A stretch of 64,000 bases of DNA, taken from positions 186,001 through 250,000 of the forward strand of contig CAVQYV010000004.1 of the NCBI GenBank assembly GCA_963718295.1, in the 5' to 3' direction. The position numbers were made by a program, and so were the translations under genes. The notes under the pieces are model-generated. The model saw nothing but the letters and a program-made list of their open reading frames with translations. It did no database searches and was not told the origin of the DNA. Below, piece by piece: positions 8,664 through 15,459 of this stretch; position 1 is the first letter of the stretch, and each line of letters opens with the position of its first letter. The DNA comes from CAVQYV01 sp963718295 [NCBI: uncultured Methylomirabilota bacterium] (GTDB lineage Bacteria; Methylomirabilota; Methylomirabilia; CAVQYV01).

Positions 8664-9124
8664 ACCAGCCCAAGTTACTGAGAAGCCAAATTCGGGACGT
8701 GGAATTCGGGATCAATGTGACCGTCGTGGAGCCGGTGAACCTGTATGAATGCAAAATCGGCAGTAACTGTTTCATTGGTCCTTTTGTAGAGATTCAGAGA
8801 GGTGCAACCATTGGGGACAGATGCAGAGTGCAATCGCACGCATTCATCTGCGAGTTGGTGGCGATAGGGAATGATTGCTTTATTTCCCATGGGGTGATGT
8901 TCATCAACGACAAATTCTCTACCGGTGGGCCAGCAAAGGGAAGGAAGGAATTATGGAAACCGACCCACGTTGGCAACTCGGTCTCAATCGGAACGAACGC
9001 CACCATTTTGCCGGTAGAAATTTGCGACCATGTCGTAATTGGTGCTGGCTCGGTGGTGACGAAAGACATACTAAAGCCTGGAATATATGCGGGCAATCCG
9101 GCAAGGATGCTGCGAAGACCATAA
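8660..9124 (+). CDS. Left-handed beta-helix acyltransferase (WbpD-like)
   Basis: This 154-residue protein is built of hexapeptide repeats typical of LbH acetyltransferases (for example KIGSNCFIGPFVEIQRG, VGNSVSIGTNATI, VIGAGSVVTKDI). It ends with the conserved GNPARMLRRP cap. It starts in an ATGA overlap with the oxidoreductase stop. In the WbpB-E-D set it would N-acetylate the 3-amino sugar from acetyl-CoA, giving a 2,3-diacetamido or 3-acetamido sugar for O-antigen or EPS. Which nucleotide sugar is used cannot be told from sequence. Confidence 0.86.
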   Translation: MNQPKLLRSQIRDVEFGINVTVVEPVNLYECKIGSNCFIGPFVEIQRGATIGDRCRVQSHAFICELVAIGNDCFISHGVMFINDKFSTGGPAKGRKELWKPTHVGNSVSIGTNATILPVEICDHVVIGAGSVVTKDILKPGIYAGNPARMLRRP

Positions 9125-9299
9125 GATGCTTATCGGACATATAGATCGTATGTGGTCTGCTCTTCGTGGACTGCACCCCATGAATTGGACAATATGTGTT
9201 AGACCCGTCTTCGACAGTTGTTTTTTAAAAGATCATTAAATACAGCAAGATAGCGCCGCGTATTTTGGCTTTGGCACCAGAATTGGTTTTTCCCGAGTC

Positions 9300-10957
9300 T
9301 TATGAAATCTGCCTGATCGTCGGCGGCATTGCTACCCCGATTGCCTGGAACACCTTCCCGCAGCAGCCCGATGTTCCGGTGCGGATCAGGAACCGCTTGC
9401 CGTCCTCCTCCAGCGCCACCTCGTCCATGTTGTCCAGATCCCGGACGATGTCCTTCCACTCCAGGCTGAACGACCTCTCCTCCAGGCGACCCATGAGTTC
9501 CTTCATGAGGACGAGCGCCAGGAATGAACAGAAGACATGACCCCGGATCGTCTCATCACGCTTGTGATAGATGGGACGGGTGACAAGGACCGACTTGATG
9601 GTGCGGAACAATGACTCCACAATCCAAAGCTGCTTGCACTTCAAGGCCACCTCGGAGGCGGAAAGATCCGTATTGGTCCGCAGCACCCACTTCCCGTCGT
9701 ACCTTGCCTCTCGGGCTATCTTCTCCTCATCGAGGGCGAACGCGTTGCCCCTGGCCTTCAGGTACCGCCGGTAGCCCTTGTCCCCCACCAGGGACTTGTC
9801 CCCGCTCTTGATCTGATCCTGGAGGGAGTTCAGAATCGCCTCCCGGTCCGATGCATCCTTGGCTGCCTGGTCCTCGTTGTGGCAGAGGATGTATCGCTTC
9901 CCCTCCACCAGAACCTCCTTGACCCTCAGCGGGGAACGGATCCTGGGCATGTGATCGCTGACGGTGGACCACCTGGTAGCAGCCGGCACGGCTCAGCACC
10001 TCGATATCGATCTCCTTGACCCTGCGCATCCGGGTGCCCAGGATGTAGGGTTTGGGATCTTCCGGGTTCTCCATCCACGCCAAGGTCTCCTTCGAGATCA
10101 TGCCCCGGTCCGCAACCACGAAGGCTCGCTCCACCCCAAACCGCTTCTTCATGCGCTTCACCACCGGTGTGCCAGGGTGATCACGTCCGCGGTGCTCCCC
10201 GGCCACATCTCACAGCATATCGGATGGCCCTCTCCATCCAGGAGGGTACCCATTACCATCTGCTTCAGATCAGGTCGATGATCCTTGCTGTGCCCGTACT
10301 CTCCCATGGTGTCTTCCCCTTCCCCTTCGAAGTAAATGGGGGTCGTATCGAAGAACATCAGGTCCATGGTCGTGAACAGATCGCGGCGTCTGAAGAACAG
10401 ATCCTCCTCGATGACATCTTTCCCACACCTCGGCGAGAAGGGAACGAGACCGTCCTGCTCCTCTTCCCCGAGGGGATCTCCCAGCCATGCCATGGCCCGG
10501 TAGAAGTGCTGGAGATCCAATGCATCTGCCCCCCTGAATCCGGTAGGCCTCTTTCCAGTTCTCGCAGGCCCGGTCAGATCCGGGGTTCAACAGTCGGTGC
10601 AGCACGGTCACGAACACGGCGCGCTCCAGGTCGAACCGGAACTTCCTGGCCTGGGCCTGTCCTCTGATGACTTCGGCACATCCGGTCTCTTGCCAGAGCC
10701 GTTCGAAGATGGGGGGCACCGATCTTCCTCTTCCCAACCTCTGCGATGCGTCCTTTCCGGTGGGCGGACAGGACCATGAGGGAGGGGGAATACCGAGCTT
10801 TAGAGGCGAGCAGTGCATCCAGGTGTCCCGTCTCCCTGATCTGGTCGAGTCGACCCAGGGTCCCCAAGACTCTCTGGCGACTTTTGCCATTTTCCCACTG
10901 GTTCTCCACTACCTACAGGTGGGAATACCCCTTGGTCTTCTTTCCGCGGAAAAACAT
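9300..10957 (-). pseudogene. IS1634-like transposase, multiply frameshifted
   Basis: Five consecutive minus-strand fragments in changing frames make one transposase of the IS4/IS1634 superfamily. The start is ATG at 10957 with GGGAGG five bases upstream, followed by an in-frame TAG after 14 codons. Recognisable pieces are FDLERAVFVTVLHRLL, LMFFDTTPIYFEGEG (first Asp), AFVVADRGMIS (second Asp), LVGDKGYRRYL, and LWIVESLFRTIKSVL with the final Glu. At least four frame changes and one stop make it non-functional. The terminal repeats were not located with confidence. Confidence 0.8.
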
Positions 10958-11313
10958 GGTGGCCTCCCATCATTGACACCATGCATTATCCCCTCATTAT
11001 TTCCCGAAATCTCGCTACCGGGTTTAGCGCGGAAGCTTCGCGAATGGTGATCTTAACCAGTCCTCTCTTCCGAATCTGATCCGTCCAGATATAGAGATCC
11101 AGTGAACTGGCAACCCTCACCGAGCTTCACCCGCGGGAGATAGCTCGGCCCTCAAGGGAGGGCATTATGAATCGCCTTTCCTAAAGTGTCGTCCATTTGG
11201 ATCCCCACAGGATAAGCTCCTTTACTATAAGGGGCAAGACATGTATTTGTCGCCAAGATTCTCATATCTCATTCCAATAGCTTCGGCCAGTTGTTGCAAT
11301 GGAATTACTAATA

Positions 11314-11847
11314 CTAATTTGCCGTCACACATGGAGGATTAAGCCATGGATAATTGGTCATGGATCGGACGAGGTCGGGGTGAAGGATAAGATGGCGAAG
11401 GGCCTGGCACAGGAGGTTCTCCACCTCCTCCAAGCTGGCCAGCACTCGGTTGGCGAAATGGTTTTCACGAAGGTGATTCCATATGCCTTCCACCGGATTG
11501 AGTTCCGGGCTATAAGGGGGCAGCGGCAACAAGCGGATGGTTGGCGGCACCTGCAGCTCGCGTGCTTGATGCCCGCCCGCCCCATCCAGAAACATGAGGC
11601 AAAAATCTCCCGGGAAAACCTGCGCGGTATGGGCCAGAAAGATGGACATGATTTCCGTATCCACTGCGGGCATGATCAAAGAGGCCAAGTGGCCGTCCTG
11701 CGGAGAGACCGCCGCCAAGGAATAGATGAATTCCCGGATCACCTGCTGTGCGACCTGCGGACGCTCGGGCATGGGTCCCCAGCAGCGACGCCGGTCGCTG
11801 ATGCGGCCGAAGCGTCCTTCGTCTTGGAAAAGGACGCGAAGCTTCAT
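11314..11847 (-). CDS. IS630-family transposase, OrfB (DDE catalytic part)
   Basis: This frame encodes the mariner/IS630 catalytic core. The first Asp is in VLFQDEGRFGR, the second in LMFLDGAGGH, and the Glu in PPYSPELNPVEGIWNHLRE. Its own ATG (11847) overlaps OrfA, but translation is more likely to enter from OrfA by a -1 shift at the A8 run. The active site is complete, so the element may still be mobile. Confidence 0.78.
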   Translation of the reverse strand: MKLRVLFQDEGRFGRISDRRRCWGPMPERPQVAQQVIREFIYSLAAVSPQDGHLASLIMPAVDTEIMSIFLAHTAQVFPGDFCLMFLDGAGGHQARELQVPPTIRLLPLPPYSPELNPVEGIWNHLRENHFANRVLASLEEVENLLCQALRHLILHPDLVRSMTNYPWLNPPCVTAN

Positions 11848-12377
11848 CCCCAGCGGCGCTTTGGCGGCCTCCTGCCGGAGGAGTTCGGGGAATTTTTTTT
11901 AAACTCCTCTTGGACTTCGCGGTCGGCCTTGACATGCCGGGGCCGCGGACCCAACTTGCGCCACTGATGGCGGTGCAGAAGCTTATAGACGTAGTCTAAC
12001 GATACCGTCTTCCCCACCGCCCGCTGCACCTCGGGAAGCAGCTGCGGAGCCGTGAGAATCTGGCCCGCCAGCGCGGTCTGTTCCACGGACCGCAGCAGCG
12101 ATGCCTCTGCTTCCACGGAAAGATAGGACCAGCGACGCCCCCCTCTGCCCTGGCGTAAGAGTCCCTGCGGACCCTGGTGATTATACTGGCCCACCCATAA
12201 CCATACGGCTTGTTTGGAGACCTGAAGCAGGTCTGCGATCTCGGGGGCAGAGTGGTGCAGGTGAGTGAGCCAGATGGCAAGCCGCTTCTGGTACGCTTCC
12301 TTAGTGGGGGCCTCTCGTACCCAAATAGACAATTCTTCGGGCGTCAGCCATGACACAAGCCGGGCGGGTGGTTTCAT
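11844..12377 (-). CDS. IS630-family transposase, OrfA (helix-turn-helix part)
   Basis: This 177-residue frame holds two helix-turn-helix segments: HHSAPEIADLLQVSKQAVWLW near 41-61, and a second winged-helix region with a basic linker (GLLRQGRGGRRW). It ends in a stop shortly after an A8 run. Reading the -1 frame at that run gives EEFKKKFPELLRQEAAKAPLG continuous with OrfB, so a fused OrfAB transposase of about 340 residues is expected by programmed frameshifting. Without the shift the OrfA product would be a DNA-binding protein only. Confidence 0.75.
   Translation of the reverse strand: MKPPARLVSWLTPEELSIWVREAPTKEAYQKRLAIWLTHLHHSAPEIADLLQVSKQAVWLWVGQYNHQGPQGLLRQGRGGRRWSYLSVEAEASLLRSVEQTALAGQILTAPQLLPEVQRAVGKTVSLDYVYKLLHRHQWRKLGPRPRHVKADREVQEEFKKNSPNSSGRRPPKRRWG
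11893..11900 (-). promoter_or_regulatory. Probable programmed -1 frameshift site (A8 run)
   Basis: On the minus strand a run of eight A residues preceded by TTT lies in the OrfA/OrfB overlap. Shifting back one base here joins the two transposase halves in the family-typical way. Slippery A-runs of this kind are known in IS630 and related elements. The alternative is a simple inactivating indel. Confidence 0.55.
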
Positions 12378-12583
12378 CGCTTACCTCCTGCCCAGCATTA
12401 TACTATTACTCTATGGTTGCTGTCAAATTAGTATGAGTTCTCCTTAGCGGTTAGATTTCGTGATACGGCCTGGCATGCGTCTTTCCTATATACTTTGGGT
12501 AGAATTAGCCATCCTTGAATTTGGGATGTCTGCTCGTCCGCGTCAGTGCGGTCCAGTTGTGAGGCAGGTAGTCCCGTTATCGG

Positions 12584-12988
12584 CTATCGGCGTGGAGAAG
12601 ATGCAAAACGGGGTTGAGGCTTTGGCCGCTTCGGCGCGAAATAATAGACTTCATTTGAAAAATCACTCTCAGTCCTAAAGCCATCGTATGCCTTTGCAGC
12701 AAAGAAATAGGTCCTCTTATCTTCCAGGCCTGCAATGACACAACTAGTCGTGCAGCCTACATCCACGACATACGAGTAATCCCCGGATCTGGTACCGTAG
12801 TAGACCTTGTACCCGGCAATGTTGGGATCAAGACTTCTGTCCCATTCGAGCTGTACTTGGGCGGCATAGCTACTTTGGATGCAGAGTGGGGCGATGGAAA
12901 GGAAGGTGGGGATGACTATGAGGGTTAAGTGGAATAGGAGGAGAAACCTTCTGATGGAGCAATTGGCGCGCAGGTATGTCTTCAACAT
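12584..12988 (-). CDS. Secreted/anchored fibronectin type III domain protein
   Basis: A 134-residue protein. The start at 12988 has AAGGAGG seven bases upstream on the minus strand, which decides against the longer frame from 13096. Residues 1-45 form a long N-terminal export signal (basic RRF, then a hydrophobic stretch ending SYAA). Residues about 46-120 form one Fn3-like domain: QLEWDRSLDPNIAGYKVYYG, a VIAGL turn, YFFAAKAYD and DFSNEVYY. The tail is basic. It sits downstream of a c-di-GMP-I riboswitch, so expression probably follows the second-messenger level, as for adhesion or matrix proteins. No enzymatic domain is visible. Confidence 0.8.
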   Translation of the reverse strand: MLKTYLRANCSIRRFLLLFHLTLIVIPTFLSIAPLCIQSSYAAQVQLEWDRSLDPNIAGYKVYYGTRSGDYSYVVDVGCTTSCVIAGLEDKRTYFFAAKAYDGFRTESDFSNEVYYFAPKRPKPQPRFASSPRR

Positions 12989-13071
12989 GCCAGAACCTCC
13001 TTGGCTGGAATTTGGGGTGAATTCGTAATGCCGCGCGAACCTGAGCCCCCGAGGAGGTACTGGCTTCGCTT

Positions 13072-13156
13072 GGCAACCCTGCTGCCATATCTTCAAATTG
13101 AAGACTTAGGCCAGTGGCTTTGCGTCCCACCCTTTCGGAGTGGTTTGCCTTTTTCA
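13072..13156 (-). ncRNA. Cyclic di-GMP-I (GEMM-I) riboswitch
   Basis: Read on the minus strand, this segment has the GEMM-I consensus in order. The P2 arm is AGGCAAACCA, followed by a GAAA-type tetraloop region (CCGAAAGG) and then GGGTGGGACGCAAAGCCAC, the core with the GGACGCAAAGCC signature. Next come GGCCTAAG, a short hairpin, and the closing arm TGGCAGCAGGGTTGCC. It ends about 85 bases before the Fn3 gene start at 12988 and lies on the same strand. GEMM-I RNAs bind c-di-GMP and control motility, pili and matrix genes. Sequence alone does not show whether binding turns expression on or off. Confidence 0.85.
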
Positions 13157-13690
13157 GCGTCATACTTCGATTGTTACTTTCGCCTCATGGGTAAGGCAAA
13201 ACGCGTGCCAGGGAAGGAGGCGTCTCTTGTTTTTCAGGCCCGCCCCCTGCCAGGCGCCGCAGCAGCCAACATTGCCAAACCCGAATCCCCGATCATCTGG
13301 CCACATGAAGGTATTACTCTTAGGTGATAGGTTAGGTAGCCTCATTCATATTTGGTACTCATGTTAATCACCGACAGCTGCTTCCAACCAGGTCTTTGAT
13401 TCCTGAAGGGCTACAGGAGTAGAGCCCCAAAGCGTAACCCCAGTGCGAGCAGGGACATGTCTGGGAAATACCAAATGCACCAATTCGCCGCGCAATCGAT
13501 TGGACTTTGGGGATGGTTCTGTGGTTCAAGCAAGAAGTCCAGGGCGTAGGAGAACTACTGGCGGGGACGAAGGAATCGTTTGGAAGAGGAGGATGACTGA
13601 TCCAGGGAGGTTTTTGAGGGCGAAAAGGGGGTAAGGGCCAAGGTGCCTCCCCCTAAGCAGTTATTTGCGTGGTCAGCCTTGATTTACTAA
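13157..13690. other. Gene-poor stretch upstream of the riboswitch
   Basis: About 530 bases between the riboswitch and the PEP-CTERM terminator. Only short unsupported open frames occur on either strand. The transcription start of the riboswitch-controlled gene should lie in its left part, but I could not pick a convincing promoter. Confidence 0.4.
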
Positions 13691-13691
13691 C

Positions 13692-13724
13692 AAAAAAACG
13701 GACCTTCGAGAATCGAAGGTCCGT
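13692..13724 (-). terminator. Rho-independent terminator of the PEP-CTERM gene
   Basis: A perfect 12-bp stem, ACGGACCTTCGA pairing with its complement across a three-base loop (13698-13724), is followed on the minus strand by a seven-base T run. It lies 33 bases after the PEP-CTERM stop. Confidence 0.88.
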
Positions 13725-13756
13725 TGGTTCTGCCTCATGCCTTCTTGCTAAGACGA

Positions 13757-13993
13757 TTATTCTTTCGTTCTACTTCCCAAAAAACCCAAAGAAATCAAAC
13801 CAAGTCCAAGGAGAGACATTGTTGCCGGTTCTGGAACACCATGTCTGCCCCCCTTATGGCCGTGGCCAATTTTCTTGGGGACCCCGATCGGGCCTTTGTC
13901 TCCGTCCTTAGCGAAGGCCAAGGTAGAAAGCGTAAATACCACCAACACCACGGCCAGAACTACCAAGGCCATCATCCTAACTGCGCGTTTCAT
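13757..13993 (-). CDS. Minimal PEP-CTERM protein (78 residues)
   Basis: Residues 1-28 are a signal peptide (MKRAVRMM, then a Leu/Val core ending AFA). The mature part before the sorting signal is only about 25 residues and rich in Gly, Lys and His (GHGHKGGRHG). The C-terminus is a canonical PEP-CTERM signal: VPEPATM, a hydrophobic segment (LLGLGLISLGFLG), then a basic end SRTKE. Such proteins are recognised by exosortases. The gene lies just downstream of a same-strand exosortase gene, has AAAGGAGG upstream, its own sigma70-type promoter and its own terminator, so it is transcribed alone. The passenger has no known fold. Confidence 0.88.
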   Translation of the reverse strand: MKRAVRMMALVVLAVVLVVFTLSTLAFAKDGDKGPIGVPKKIGHGHKGGRHGVPEPATMSLLGLGLISLGFLGSRTKE

Positions 13994-14018
13994 TTCGATA
14001 GTGAGCCTCCTTTCTAAA

Positions 14019-14101
14019 CTGTATTTGGGGGGGCTATCAATAATTTAGAGCAACCCAATTACCTTGTCAAGGAAAAAATGAAAGATGCCCCCCAAATACA
14101 G
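14019..14101. repeat. Near-perfect inverted repeat flanking the PEP-CTERM promoter
   Basis: Arm 14019-14034 (CTGTATTTGGGGGGGC) pairs with arm 14087-14101 (GCCCCCCAAATACAG); the arms differ only by one G in the homopolymer. The 52-base loop holds the promoter of the PEP-CTERM gene. It may terminate exosortase transcription, act as a binding site, or be the footprint of a small mobile element. Confidence 0.7.
14042..14070 (-). promoter_or_regulatory. Sigma70-type promoter for the PEP-CTERM gene
   Basis: On the minus strand: TTGACA (14070-14065), a 17-base spacer, TAAATT (14047-14042). It is about 49 bases upstream of the ATG at 13993 and is the only strong match in the intergenic gap. Confidence 0.65.
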
Positions 14102-14106
14102 CAGTC

Positions 14107-15025
14107 TTAGCCACTCTCAAGGGACACAGATGAGGCACGATCGAACCTCCTGAGAGTCAGTAAGATCACGGCAAGGATGAAAAGGGCGATACCGAAGAAA
14201 ATGAATCCCCCTGATCTGTGGAGGAATCCGCCAGTAATGATCCTCTCGTCGACATAGATGGAAAGCAGAGAAATCGTTACGATCCGGACGGCGTTCTTGA
14301 ACATAGCGATGGGCACGACTGACAGGATCAGGATGGCCTTTTTTCCGGTGGTCCGGAGAAAGAGATGGGCGGCCAGGACCGTGGTGATCAAAAGGGCGAT
14401 GCTGGAACGAATTCCGCTGCATGCAGGGGCGATCTCGATACAAAGACCCGGCAGATCAAATTCAAACCCCTGATGCGAAAAAGGGGTCCCCGTGATCTGG
14501 AAGAGTAGATGGGTAGCGTGGCTGGACCCGCTCAACAGAAGAAAAATGATCTTTTCCATCAGGAAGCTGGGTACCGGAATCATGAAGACCAGAAAGAGAA
14601 AGGGAAAGGGTGTCTTTCGAAAGGCAGTGATGCCGTAGAGAAGGACGAAGGATCCCACCCAGCATAGGAGGGCGGATAGCGCCATGACACGCTGCATAGT
14701 CATTTGGATTCAGTCGCGCTCCTTGAGCCATCCCGAGGAGATAAATGGTTGCCCCAGCCATCATCAGGGCGATGCCCGGGCCATAGGAATACTCTGGATG
14801 AGAGAAGAGCGTCTTCCTCTTCAGGTAGATGAGATACGCACTGATCCAGGGAATCAGAATCATGTGCGAATACAAGTGAGTTTGCTCGGCAGATCGGAGC
14901 AAATCACGCAGGGGAGTGTAAGCCATGAAAAAAGCGATCACGGTGAAAACTCCCCAAAGGATATTCCTTCTCAAGAGAGGATTCATGACATCACCCATGG
15001 TTTTCGAGTTTTTTCGGTGTATCAA
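14107..15025 (-). pseudogene. Exosortase, frameshifted
   Basis: An N-terminal half (minus strand, 15025 to about 14700) has several membrane helices and ends GARLNPNDY. The C-terminal half continues in another frame from about 14703 to 14107. The C-terminal part carries the exosortase catalytic set: Cys in APACSGIRSS, Arg in NAVRIV, and His in FLHRSGG, between hydrophobic helices. Joined, the protein would be about 300 residues, which is normal for the family. One indel near 14695 separates the halves, so it is either a fresh pseudogene or a sequencing error. Exosortases cleave PEP-CTERM proteins at the inner membrane and often accompany EPS loci. Confidence 0.82.
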
Positions 15026-15459
15026 TCAGTCATACCGTTTCCGTGAAGCATCCTCCACGCATGCTCAAAATAGCATAGGCCTAAGGGGGTATTCAATGCC
15101 GAATTTATCGCTTGCAGTGCCCACAGATTCATTTTCGGGCGCAGATCTGGTAGATGATGTACTGGACCCGCTGGAAAAAGCGGAGGGAGGGAAAGTCAGC
15201 CGATCTCCCAATGGGAGAGCAAGCAACGAACGAAGGGCCTTGAGAAAACGCCGCCCATACACAAGACTCTCAGAAGGATTGGTCATCCGGGGGGTGATCG
15301 GTCTCATATCCAGAATCCTTCGCTGGGATTTTGCTGCTTTTGATCTGCTTTGAGGCTTGATTTTCGCGCCCTCCTGTTTCATAATGGCGAGCACTCTACG
15401 GTTTGACGATAGGCCAAGACAGAACGCCCGGGCCAAATCTTAATCTGTCCGAGGAAATC
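15026..15459. other. Intergenic region between exosortase and ileS
   Basis: About 430 bases between divergent genes. Open frames exist on both strands (a minus frame 15436-15065 and a plus frame to 15353), but neither has a family signature, signal peptide or good ribosome binding site, so no gene is called. The ileS promoter lies in the right part. Confidence 0.45.
15357..15385 (+). promoter_or_regulatory. Probable ileS operon promoter
   Basis: TTGATT, a 17-base spacer, then CATAAT, about 75 bases upstream of the ileS start. No T-box specifier structure was recognised in the leader. Confidence 0.5.

Larger units (their letters stand above)
11312..12433 (-). mobile_element. IS630-family element
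   Basis: The element is about 1.1 kb. The left end reads TACTAATTTGCCGTCA and the right end, read inward, TACTAATTTGACAGCA, each starting in TA as expected for TA-target IS630/mariner elements. One transposase is encoded in two overlapping frames. The stop codon of the second frame lies inside the left terminal repeat. Confidence 0.75.

Noticed and set aside
13160-13345. A possible second PEP-CTERM-like frame upstream of the riboswitch
   Set aside because: There is no VPEP motif and the apparent Ala-rich helix is too short; no start signal.
15065-15436. A 123-codon minus-strand frame between the exosortase gene and ileS
   Set aside because: It has no recognisable domain or start signal, and an opposing plus-strand frame is equally open.
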